The translations under genes were made by a program, and so were the position numbers. From Panonychus citri (Eukaryota; Arthropoda; Arachnida; Trombidiformes; Tetranychidae), in assembly GCF_014898815.1 (NCBI RefSeq), contig NW_026515482.1, forward strand, positions 62,001 through 126,000: a DNA stretch of 64,000 bases. The letters run 5' to 3'. Below, piece by piece: positions 37,079 through 47,863 of this stretch; the stretch's first letter is position 1; the number at the start of each line of letters is the position of its first letter. A model generated the notes under the pieces. That model worked only from the letters and a program-made list of their open reading frames with translations. It was not told the origin of the DNA and made no database searches.

Positions 37079-40000
37079 TCAAGAGACAAGATTAGCCTCT
37101 TTAGCTAATGAATAGAATATTGATTGTTTGTTTTCTAATAAAACTTTTGGCTCATCAAATTCCACGATTTGACCTCGATCCAAAACCATCACTCGATCAG
37201 AATCTAATATTGTATTCAAACGATGAGCGATCGTTAATATTGTACAATCTTTAAATTCTGTTCTGATTGTTTTCTGAATCAATGAATCCGTTTCCAAATC
37301 GATCGCTGCAGTTGCTTCATCCAGAACTATTGCAAAGAATGAGAGAGAAATAAAAAAATAAGAATGAAAAAGAACAAATAAAAGAAGAGAAAAACTCACA
37401 TAGAATCTTTGGTTTCTTAAGTAAAGCTCTTGCTAAACACAACAATTGTCTCTGTCCAACACTAAGATTTTTTCCTTCCTCAGCTATTTGGTAATTAAGA
37501 CCTTGACCAGTATTATTAACGAATTGTTTGAGATGAGCATGAGACAATGCATCCCAAATATCATTGTCTGAATAACAATCAAATGGATCCAAGTTGAATC
37601 TCAAGGTTCCACCAAAAAGGACTGGATCTTGAGGGATAATTGCAAGACGAGATCTCAATGGATGCAAAGGTAATTCGCTGATATTAAGACCATCAATCGA
37701 AATCGATCCTCCTGATCCTTCAATTAATCTAAACAATGACAGAGTAACTGTCGATTTACCAGCTCCAGTTCGACCAACAATTCCAATCTTTTCCAATCCT
37801 TTGATTTCTCCTGAAATTCCTTTTAAAATCAATTCGGTTCCTTCTCGATATCGAGTTTCATATTTATCGAATTTAATTGATCCTTTTGATGGCCAATCTT
37901 CAGGTGGCATAACTTTACCTTCATACCAATCAGCTTCACTTTTTAATTTACAATATTCCATAATACGTTCAACAGCAACAATGTTTGTTTCTAAATCAGA
38001 AGCCATTCGAACGAGCCAGTTAAGTGAGCCTGTTATACTGAGAGCGTATGTAACAGCGAGACCAACAGCACCGGGATCGAGAGATCCGCGGGAAAGAACT
38101 GCGAAAATAGCAGTTGATAGAATCATAAGACTTCCACATAATTCTAGTCTGATACTTAACCAACGATCGGCGACAATACTTGGAAAGAGACACGAAAGGT
38201 TGCGATCAAGTTTATGAGCTGATTCCTGAATAAATCTCTCGGAGACTTTAAAAGCCCGAATAGTACTAACTCCATTTAATGTTTCTCCGAAGTGTGAATA
38301 AATCGGTGATCGAGTGACCGATTCGAGTCTTTGGAGTTGACGAGATGACGACACATAAATGCGTTGGATAAAAATATAAACTATTGTGATTGGAACCAGA
38401 GTAATGATGAACAAAGGAGTATTGATACAGATAATGACACAAGAGGAAATCACGTCCAAAAGGCACGAAATCCACGAACTATAACAAATAAGAAGAATAA
38501 CAATGAGAATGAATATGAAAATGTACAGATAATTATGCATCTTCGATTGCTATTTACTTTAAGACCATCGGTAATCCCGTATCGATCACACTAATATCTT
38601 TAGAGAATCTATTAACGATTCGACCGATCGGGTTGGTGTCAAAAAACGACATCGGCAATTGGAATACTTTATGTGAAAGATTTCGATGAAATCCGATAGA
38701 TGCTCGAAATGCACCACTTATAAGAAACCAAGACCCGATGAAAGTAAAGAGACCTATGGTAAGAAAGCAGAATAAAATAATTGCAACAATTGTTTGAATA
38801 GTTACTTTTGGTTACCATTCATAAATCCCAAGAAACTGTAAACTCCAAGTCTCATTTCGGTGCTGGACAGAGTAACATTCTGAGTTGTCGAGTCACTTGA
38901 CCATTTGGCCAACCAAATATCTGATCCTAATTGGAATCCATTTGAAATTCCATGACTTAAAACGATAAGTGATGTCCAGAGGATAGAAACCATTCCAAAG
39001 TATTCGAAGTAAACTGACCATTTGACTTTGCCAGTTTCTGATTCTTCATTTTCTATCAATTTTGTTTTATTGATATTCTCTTCATTAGATAGCTTGACAC
39101 TATATTCTTTATCAACTGGTTTATCGTTAGTTGATTCTTCATGTAGTTCATTATCTTTTTCGACTACTTGATTAGTAAATTGTTCAACGAGATCACAAAA
39201 CTCTCCTTTAGCTTCCATCAATTGTTTGTATGTTCCATTCTCGGTAATCACACCATTAGTTAGAACATAAATACTGTCGACTTTGGATAAAAGATCCAAC
39301 TTGTTGGTCACTAAAACTCGAGTTTTATTCTTTAAGATTCCAGTCTTTGAGCTCAGAACTTTTTTGAAAATATGTTGAGCTACATGAGCATCGACAGCAC
39401 TTAATGGATCATCTAAAATGAACAGATTAGAATCACTGTAACAAGCTCGAGCAAGACTAACTCGTTGTTTCTGTCCACCCGAAAGGTTAATTCCTTTCTC
39501 GCCGATTTCCGTTTCATCTCCTCCAGGTAAATAAGCGATATCAGGTTCTAATGCACAGGCAGAAATTACCTGATTATATTTACTTTCATCGAATGGATAA
39601 CCAAATAAGATGTTGTTTTTCAATGAAGTATTTTGAATCCATGCTTGTTGAGCGACATAAGCGATTGAATATTTGCCATTGATATTAATTCGTCCTGATA
39701 TTTTCTCCATCTCTCCGAGAATCGCACTTAACAATGAACTTTTACCACTACCAACAGAACCAACAATCGCTACAAACGAACCAGGTTTCACTTGCATGTT
39801 GATCTTTTGTAATGTCGGAATTTCTTTTGCCAAAGATTCGAGGTTAGTGCTCAATTTATCTTTTTTGATGCGAGAAAAAAAGTTTTTCTTCCCTCTATTT
39901 TTGTTATCTTCTTGTTTTTTCTTGTTCCATTTGAAGTAACCATTTTCAATTGAGATCTCATAAACTTCTTTGTTTCTCGTTACATAAGGATCAAGATCTT

Positions 40001-43000
40001 CGTAGCTAAGAAATTTGTTGATTCTCCTTATAGATATGGAAGTCTAAATGAAGAAATGAAAGTGATTGGAATTGTGTTAGAAATAATAAAATATAGTAAT
40101 ATAAACGGGAAAAGTTCTAAACAATTCGAGTACTAACCATGACGAAATACGACAAAAGTTCGGGTAGCATAGATAAAGGAAATTGGAGTAGATGGAATAG
40201 CGAAAGAGAAACGAATGCTTTTTCTGCTGTTAATGATTCTTTTTGAATCAATACATAAGCGGCGAAAGTGGCCACCGAAACCATCATTGGAGAGCAGAGC
40301 CACAGAAACGCACTGAAGTTTTCCAAGTAGCTCAATCTTCTCAAGTGACCCAACTCTTTCTTTCGTAATTCATTGACGATCTTTAGAAATGAATTTTCCC
40401 AAGCATAAAACTTAATAATCTTTATCCCGCTCAAAATTTCATTCATGAACTTTACTCTTTCATCTATTTGCCCCATGAGATTTTCTTGAAACTTTTGACA
40501 CCAATGAACAGTCGCTCCATTGATCGGCATCATCAGCACCATCACACCAAGACCAAACAAAGAAGAATATCCTAATTCAACATAAAGAAACCAAATAGCC
40601 AGAAGAATTTGCAAAGGCGCTGACCAAATTAGATTGAGATCAGGGAGTAGATTCAGAAATCGTTGAGTATCGACGGAAATGAGATTAACAACTTCTCCCG
40701 AAGTCACTTTTTTGTTCGCTTTGTCACTAAGATTCAGCGATTTCTTGTAAATTGCCGCAGTCAAAGTTGAAGTTAATCTCATACCAAGAAGATTCATGCT
40801 ATAATAATAGCAATTGACGAAAATGGTCTGAGCAAATGAGATGATGAACATTGCGAATGCAATTAAGAATCCATGCCAAATAGGTTCACTTGATTGGTTG
40901 TCTATGAATGCAAGCAGTAACCTTTGATGTAAATGAAACATTAATTGAGTGTCAACTTGAGATAAAGTTTATCTTTTTGCATAATTACTTCAATAATTGT
41001 GGCGTAACAAATGAAAGTACGTCTTCAACTAATTTGAAAAAAGCTCCACTCATGAAATATGCACCATAAACTTTGATTAGAATCGGGACTATGTTCACTT
41101 TAAGCTTAAAGGTCTGGTTGGTTTGTGATGATGAGATATTTGTATCATCGTTAATTCTGGATAATCTTTTTTGTTTTTCAACCTGTTGATGCAATTTCGT
41201 ATCAAAAGCCCCAATGAGATTTTCTGTTTTCAAATCATCTCGAAGCTCCCACAAGTCTTTAGTAGTCAAAGAAGTTCTCCAACCCAAAAGGGCCATTTTG
41301 TTGAACCACGAGAATAAAACGGTACTTGGAAAAGAAGCTTCGTTTTCTGGACTATACTTCTTACTGGATATGTTGTCTTTTTCGATCAATTCATGTTCAT
41401 CGATTGGTAATTTTACTTTATCAGCAAAAGAAGTTATGATAAGTAGAAAGAGATTAGACACGAAAAAGATATTCATCAAAATGACCTCTGTCCCAGTGTA
41501 TTCGGAAGCATCGACCCAAGTCGAATAAGCGATTAGAAAAGTACAAATTGTTTGTAGAAAAAAGTAAATCCATATGATGGCACTTGTGTGAATACCACGC
41601 AAACGATGGTAATGGAATAAGAGACTGACCAATGTCTATGAGAAGATATAAAGACAATCAAAATGATAAATTAATGACTCGAATAAAAGATTATTGATAA
41701 TAAATAAAAGGATTTAAAGTCAGATTGAGTTATGAAATATTTGATACTCAAAAGGGCTCTGGACCTATGGTACATCTATTGATAAATAATCAAAGATAAG
41801 TCTTGAAATTGAAACTATGATTTACGCGGTTAATCTTGGCTTAATTGTTGAAACGAACTGTCTTTTAACTAATCAAACAAAAGAACTCTGAAGTTCAGAG
41901 TCTGAACATTTGACAAGATGAACTTTTCTATCATCTAAATTGATATTTAAATACAGTGATAGATAATGAAAATTTAGATTTTAATCAATTTTATTGATTT
42001 TAAGTTGATTCGAAGTAGCTAAGTTACTTAAAAACAAAGCAAGTATAAACCGGCTAAGTGACTGCAGGCTATAGCCTCTCGATTCCAAAGGCGGCTATCA
42101 GCTAGCTGCTGTTCACTCCCTTCGGTATCTAAACCACTTGATAACTCGGCGGGAGTTGCTGAGAAAAACTGTAATAAACATGAAAAAATGGTTGAAAACT
42201 GATAAATGTAATTAGTTAATAGACATACTATTTCTCTCAGGAGAAATAAGTGAAGAAATTGCATCATGTCAATCAGGTTAATGTTAACAGATTAAAAGTC
42301 GGTGTGGAAATTGAGATTAATAACAATTGAAAATGAAACATTGATTACTTACGAATGAGATAATATTAGTTGAGGAAGAGTAAAAATCAGCAGCAACTGA
42401 TGGATTAGATGAATTGAAATATCTGTAGATTATGTTGACTAATTGTAAACCATTTATGAGGATATTTAATGTGGATAAAATTAATCTGCATGTGTTAATC
42501 CAGTTCCAAGGAATCAATTGTTCCGTATTTTAATTGTTCGTCTAATTTCATAGATGCAAAGTAACCAAAGGAAACAAGTTGGTAACCAATTGAGAATCGT
42601 AGTGTGAAAACATCGAGACAATTTAGGAACATTTGAATTCCAAGTTGAATTAACATCCTACAAGAATAAATAATAACATCAAATAAGAAATCAGAAAAAA
42701 ACAAGTTCAATGAAATCAGTAAATCGATATTCAGTCATTTTAATTCAGATTTTTCATTGAACTGCATGGTGATTCAGTGATTCTTCATAATTTTCGTCAA
42801 AACAAGACTTGGACTTTTTTCGGTTCCACTGACGTTAATTTTTCGGTGGCCTCTCTTGGCCACATTTTTTTCTACTATGGGTAAATTAACACCCCACGAG
42901 CTCAATTCTGCGATTGATAAACTCTAAAGTTACTACTCTATTTCTCTAACGGGAATCTGTAAGTGGACAACCTAACGAATGAACCAATATTTTGGTGAGA

Positions 43001-43094
43001 AACCTAAAAGTGGAAACAGTTACCAACTTACCCATAGAATTGATTCACCACAAATTGATTCCAATTGGATGATTGAATTAAGATTAAGATTCAT
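37079..43094 (-). CDS. ABCC/MRP-type ABC transporter 1, eight exons, one-base deletion in exon 2
   Basis: Exons: 43094-43032, 42657-42353, 41635-40989, 40921-40138, 40043-38816, 38753-38558, 38478-37400, 37326-37079, all GT-AG. The total is 4550 bases, one short of 1517 codons, the usual length of an MRP. The start reads MNLNLNSIIQLESICGESIL and exon 2 gives the N-terminal TMD0 (STWNSNVPKLSRCF). Then come membrane domain 1, NBD1 (Walker A GSVGSGKSS, signature LSGGQKQR, Walker B LFILDDPLSAVD), membrane domain 2, and NBD2 (GRTGAGKST, LSVGQRQLLCLARALL, FLDEATAAID, H-loop AHRLNTI). Exon 2 has 305 bases although both its splice phases are 0. Alignment with the second ABCC gene puts the missing base at about 42510 (after IKIRNN). 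Either the gene is inactive or the sequence has an error there; everything else is intact. ABCC proteins export conjugates and toxins with ATP. Confidence 0.88.
42040..42170. other. GC-richer island inside ABCC 1 intron 2
   Basis: About 130 bases of visibly different composition (words such as CGGCTATCAGCTAGCTGCTG and CTCGGCGGGAGTTGCTGAG) in an otherwise AT-rich 717-base intron (41636-42352). It is open on the minus strand but I recognise no protein. It could be a captured fragment of another gene or of a repeat. Confidence 0.4.
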
Positions 43095-43220
43095 ATTGAT
43101 TGAAGAGTTAACTCAACAAAATAATGATTATGACGAAAATTGATCCAGAAAATAATTTGATTTAATATAAAAATAGAATTAACAAAATAAAAGGTTAACT
43201 GTTTGAAAACAATTGTTCAA

Positions 43221-43388
43221 TTACAGAAATTGAGAAAAAGTTTGGACTTTGAAGTTACGCCGGTGTAAGCTGGCGAGTAAGCTACCTGAAGCATCACCGG
43301 CTTCAGTGAACAGCTTAGTCAACTTAAGAGCTCTAGAAAGTTTATTGAAAAGATTCATCTTTTTCACATGATCAATGGCCTCAGACAT
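43221..43388 (-). CDS. possible short coding fragment (55 codons), unrecognised
   Basis: An ATG-to-TAA frame beginning MSEAIDHVKKMNLFNKLSRA and running through LTKLFTEAGDASGSLLA. The codon usage and GC content look coding, unlike the surroundings. The frame is open a few codons upstream of the ATG too (TPKAA). It lies just upstream of the ABCC 1 start. It could be a small gene, an exon relic or a repeat fragment. I cannot name it. Confidence 0.3.
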   Translation of the reverse strand: MSEAIDHVKKMNLFNKLSRALKLTKLFTEAGDASGSLLASLHRRNFKVQTFSQFL

Positions 43389-43523
43389 TGCGGCCTTTGG
43401 AGTAAGACTACATTACTGATTTTAATTATCGATATATTAATAATATCGAAAGAGAAAAAGGCAAAGTAATTGAACTGGTAAGAGGAAAAGAAAAAGTTGG
43501 AAACAAATTAGCGCAAACAATTG

Positions 43524-44213
43524 GGATATGATTCGACTAAAAATTTAAATCTGATTTGAGACAACAAAATGATCAAACTAAAGATTTGAATACAATTTGA
43601 ATTACTGAATAGTTAATTGTTTGTCCATCGTATCAAATGTTTAGTAAACAATTTAAATACGATATTGTTTCTTATTGTTGACTGTTGGTTGTTGATTGTT
43701 GATAACCTAAATTAATTATCGTCGCTTGATATAAACAATTTACTCGTCTAGTCTATAGATGGCTCTGGGAATCAATTTCTCTCGAGGTTAATCAACTTGA
43801 TTGTGTTAATTAAATGTTTACCATTGAAGTAATTGTCTTTATCACTTGACAATCCAAGTCTTTAATATGAATATATTTGACATTGAGTTTACCGATTTAA
43901 ATTTAAAAATGTTCAATTAAACTGTGATCTTTTTAACAATCAAATCAACTGGACAACAATTCAACTAATCATCATGAGCTCAGTAAATCGGGTTAATTGT
44001 GAAGACAATGTAATGATCACAATTCGGAATCGTGATAAGGAGTTTAAACTTGATCGGGGTCGTTTATGTTCATCGATACCTTATTTTAGTAAAATGTTTT
44101 CGGGTCAATTTCTGGAATCGACAACATCTCAAGTTAATCTGAACCTTTGTGAACGAAGCTTAGAAATGATCATGAATTATATTTCAAGCGATTTCATTTG
44201 TATCGATTTCACC
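43524..44213 (+). repeat. source segment of the 690-bp copy at 35000
   Basis: Matches 35000-35689. Because the full gene continues on this side, this is taken as the donor. Confidence 0.9.
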
Positions 44214-45777
44214 AATGTTATCTCATTGTACGCTACTTGTGATTACTTAATGATGGACAATTTGTTAGCTGAGTGTTACAACTTTTTCTATGAAAATTTT
44301 AACATTGAACATTTACCAGAGATTTTCGATACAATCAAACCAACATCTAAATTGATAACTTTCTCACAATTAAATAACTTCATTTCTAGAAACTTCCTCA
44401 GAATCAGTGAGATGAAAGTTTTTCAACGTTTCTCATTTGAAACTGTTATGCAAATTTTAAAACGCGATCTAAATATTGACAATGAAATTCGAGTCTCCAA
44501 CGCAATCGAAACATGGGTCCAATATGATGAAGAAAATCGTGTCAAGCATTTACCCTCATTGATTAAATTAGTTCGTTGGAAATTATTACCAGAAGAACAA
44601 TTCGAATCAATCAAATCGAAACCTTTGTTCGAACCATTTAAATGTTCAATCAACGAGATGAGAAAATCGAACCAATACAATCAACCTGATGAAAGTCGAT
44701 TGGGTTCAAACTGTTTAGTTGTTGTTTTCGAAGTCGATCCAAAAAAAATTGGAATCAATGTTCAAATCGATCAGTCCCCTTGGATTTTTATCGGTACTTT
44801 TACAATGGATAAGAACCTTTCTCTTAACCTTATTACCGATGAAACCATGATCGATATTATTTACGATTCTGGACGAAAAGGACTTAGAATCGATTTGATT
44901 GGGAGAAAGTTCAATTACCACCAAATGACCGGAACACCGACATCTTATTATCGACAATTGTATCGATACATTTTATCAGCTAATGAACCTAAATGGTAAG
45001 AATTGATTATCTTATCAACTTTGATCTTGATTTCCGTTTCCTTTTTCGCCAACAATAATAATAATAATCTTTTCTGTCAACATTTGTCAAGATAATAATC
45101 AACAATAACCTAATTGATGAGGCCCATAAGTCAACGACCCGTCAATTAAATTCAAGTTTCCTCATTATAATTTAACTAATTATGTTTCCATATTATTATT
45201 TTGTTTTTCCTATTTATTAATTTGCAGCTTAAAACGTTATCTTATTCAAATGAAAGGAGTCCCGATCACATATGACGAATCATATTTCAGTCGGTCAGTT
45301 GATGGTCACATTGATCAAAATTCATCATTTACTTCAATCGGCTACCTGAGTTCCTATGGTGTAAACAATTCCTACATTTATATACCTTGTAGTGACCTGA
45401 AAAATTGGTCCAATCGGATTGAGAACGGAAAAATTGATGATCGAGTTCATGTCTCAATGATTGATGATAACTTTTACATTATAACCAATGAACTTACATT
45501 TTACCGTTATAATCAAGAGACAAACTCATGCTTAACATTAACATCTTTCAAAGATTGGACTCCATCTTTTAATGATCTACAATTAACTTCAGATCAATTG
45601 AAAAGATCAATCTTATTACTTGATCGATCGTCAAAGCAAATATATCGTCACAATGAGTCAAACAATGAATGGACAATTTTACAGAAAATTGTAACTTCTC
45701 ATAATTTGATTACATTAACTTCAATTTTTATTCAACAATCAACTGTTTCTAATTTGCTAGCATCCAGACTCAAATGA
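43974..45777 (+). CDS. BTB-BACK domain protein C
   Basis: Exons 43974-44995 and 45228-45777 are joined across a 232-base GTAAGA...TTTGCAG intron, giving 523 codons plus stop. The single phase-2 intron sits at the same place as in the BTB genes at 1.5-9.4 kb, and the segment DIIYDSGRKGLR is shared, so all three are one family. BTB spans residues ~8-100 (ITIRNRDKEFKLDRGRLCSS, IPYFSKMFSGQF) and BACK ~115-215 (FETVMQILKRDLNID, AIETWVQYDEENRVKHLPSL). The C-terminal part (exon 2) is beta-rich, with kelch-like pairs such as SSKQIYRHNESNNEWTILQK, but no full propeller. It lacks the acidic stretch of copies A and B. A likely role as a Cullin-3 substrate adaptor is inferred from the family. Confidence 0.88.
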
Positions 45778-46278
45778 ATTTCAATAAAAAGTCAACAAAT
45801 AAACTGACAAAAAAAGTAAATATTAACTTGAAACTTACTAATACTTTCAACGAATTCAAATTAACCGGGAAACTTCAAATCGTTCACAATGTGATCCATT
45901 ATTTAATTGTAAGAAAGTTAGCAATTTAGACGTTGGTTTGATTGTATCGAAAATCTTTTACTAAAATATGGTATCGGTGGACATAAACGACCCGATCAAG
46001 TTTGCACTCCTTATCATTAGTGCAAAGGTTAATGTCGTGGCCTCTAGTATACGATGCCAATCCCGACAATCCAGTTCCTCTAAAATATGATATTATTAAT
46101 TGACAGTTTACATTGTAATACGTCAAGTTGTAAAGGTTAATCGCTGGGTCTTAAAAGCCGCCCTGTTTGCCGACTGATCAACAATAGTTTAAAGCAAATT
46201 TATCATTATGTTTGTTGATTTTTTTTATTTTGACATTAAAACCGAGGAAAGTTATTCTTATTGGATCAATTAATTGGT
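45778..46278. other. spacer with a decayed BTB fragment
   Basis: Between BTB gene C and the small secreted-protein gene on the opposite strand. AT-rich apart from the relic at 45940-46050. Confidence 0.5.
45940..46050 (-). pseudogene. inverted, decayed BTB N-terminal fragment
   Basis: On the minus strand this reads GATAAGGAGTGCAAACTTGA, then a close match to the DKEFKLDRGRLCSSIPYFSK region of BTB gene C (for example CTTGATCGGGTCGTTTATGT). It has several substitutions and no usable frame for the rest of the domain. It is an old inverted copy of the start of the gene just upstream. Confidence 0.65.
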
Positions 46279-46741
46279 TTAATTTTTCGGTTTGTTATAA
46301 ATCACCATAAGAGGTTTGTAAATAAGGTTTTCGGCCAGTTCAGCAACATTATGTTCAAGAGTCTTCGATGGACTGAATCCTGGTAACTTGAAGAGCTTGA
46401 GAGCATCGGTGACAATATTGTTGACAGTATCGTTCAATGAGACATGTCCCATGGCTTCGGGATTCCAATCAGCTTCCACTGATTTTTTGACAACATTTAT
46501 CAGATTTTCTTGAAGAGTAGCTGAATTATCCCAATTGGTTATATTTTTCTCAACGTTCTTTATGAAATCTAAAGATTGATAAACCATATCCACAAATGGA
46601 CCAGATACTTTGAGATTCGAACAACAAAACAAGAAATTAGTTAACTGTTTGTAAAGTAATTAAATAGTATCAATATTTACCTTGTTTACCGTTGATCGAT
46701 GAAACACAGAAAAGAGCAATTAAGAAAAGAGAAGCTTTCAT
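46279..46741 (-). CDS. small secreted protein (129 residues), unrecognised
   Basis: Exon 1 is 46741-46681 and exon 2 is 46607-46279, joined across a 73-base intron (donor GTAAAT, acceptor CAAAG), giving 129 codons plus stop. The first exon is a clear signal peptide (MKASLFLIALFCVSSINGKQ). The mature part is about 110 residues, helical, with no cysteine pairs, an N-glycosylation site (NIT) and the end PLMVIYNKPKN. I recognise no domain. Architecture and size fit salivary or gut secreted proteins of mites and insects; this is a guess from form only. The strand is opposite to the surrounding genes. Confidence 0.7.
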
Positions 46742-46827
46742 ATTGATTAAGTTCTTATGGCGAATTCAAGTTCCAAATGGGTTTCAACTGTTTAACTAAT
46801 AATATTGAGAGACTTTCAACGATTTCT

Positions 46828-46835
46828 CTTTTATA
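46828..46835 (-). promoter_or_regulatory. TATA box of the small secreted-protein gene
   Basis: TATAAAAG on the minus strand, about 87 bases upstream of the ATG at 46741. Confidence 0.6.
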
Positions 46836-47031
46836 GTTAATCCAATTTGATCACTAAGAATGATAAGATTGATTAGCAATAATAATTCATTAACTAGCGA
46901 CGAGTTCAATCAAATTACAAGGTCAAAATATTAGATATTTCAATGATATCGTGTAACCATAATAACTGTGATTCCAAGACAACTAAAAGGATATCAATTT
47001 ATCGATATCATGTGAAAATAGCGTATGTCTC

Positions 47032-47514
47032 TCCTGTTATTATGTATTAATAGTTAAATCAGTTTAAATGGAACTAATCTTGTTTTGCTAATTGTTTTCC
47101 GTATCAAAGAATTGATAAAGTTAATCATCTAACTGATAGAGAATTTCTTAGAAATTAGCTATTGTTTTCCAAGACTTTCTCATTTCAATGAGAATCAGTT
47201 AACGGAAAAAATAATAATAAGTTGGACCAAGCAGAGTTGGGGGAATTTATTTTTGATTTTTGACTTTTGATTAGATTAATTGTTCGATTTTCTCTATCGA
47301 TGATGATATTTAAATTAATAATGAACTATCAGAAATTATGCCCAGTCCGAAGAATGTGATAAGTTTTATAATCTTTAAAAAGATTCTTTCAGAACGAAGT
47401 AAATTGATTCCAATCAAAGAGATTGAATTGAGTGAAAAAGATGAAATTGAAATATTAAGAGAGATAATCGAAGAGTATGAATATACTTTGATTCTTTATG
47501 GACCAATTGATTAA
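47032..47514 (+). repeat. 483-bp duplicated block, copy 1
   Basis: Nearly identical to 59039-59521 at an offset of 12,007. It contains a 5' non-coding part and a 58-codon frame made from the end of family X. Confidence 0.92.
47338..47514 (+). pseudogene. family X 3'-end relic with a short open frame (58 codons)
   Basis: The frame starts at an ATG (MPSPKNVISFIIFKKILSE). From RSKLIPIKEIELSEKDE to LILYGPID and TAA it equals the last ~39 residues of family X. The sequence just before the match is TTCTTTCAG, which looks like a splice acceptor. It is probably a relic, but it is open from ATG to stop in both copies, so expression of a small peptide cannot be excluded. Confidence 0.6.
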
Positions 47515-47863
47515 TTTTTTAATTTTTTTCTTTTTAAATATTAAAATTTCAAATCTAACTAACAATTCAAGTTTACCGCGTTAACATCATTTTGTTTGTT
47601 TACATTTTTGAGATGATTAAAAGTCAGCAGCTTCATTCAATGGAAAGTTATCATTGATTAGTTAATTGCAAATACTCCTTACTTTTTGGTTTATTGTTTC
47701 AATTATTTTCATCATTTTCGTACTTGTGCTTTTCTAATCCAAGTTGATCGCTTAAAGAGTAATTTGAGCCTTGGTGAGTTGTTGATGAAATAACTGATTG
47801 GATTTTGATCTCTATTATTTTCGTTTTTTTTCTTGATAATCGACTCAATTTGATTAGAGACCA

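Noticed and set aside
38364..38594. Plus-strand frame opposite an ABCC exon and intron
   Set aside because: Antisense to a well-supported exon; spans the intron boundary and shows no similarity to anything.
42495..42710. Minus-strand frame starting MNLFFSDF over ABCC 1 exon 2
   Set aside because: Wrong frame: the transporter frame here is STWNSNVPKLSRCF, supported by the paralogue at 60446-60757.
46130..46200. A possible tRNA-like segment of higher GC after the BTB gene C spacer
   Set aside because: I could not form a cloverleaf with a proper anticodon arm and T-loop; no tRNA or rRNA was found anywhere in the window.
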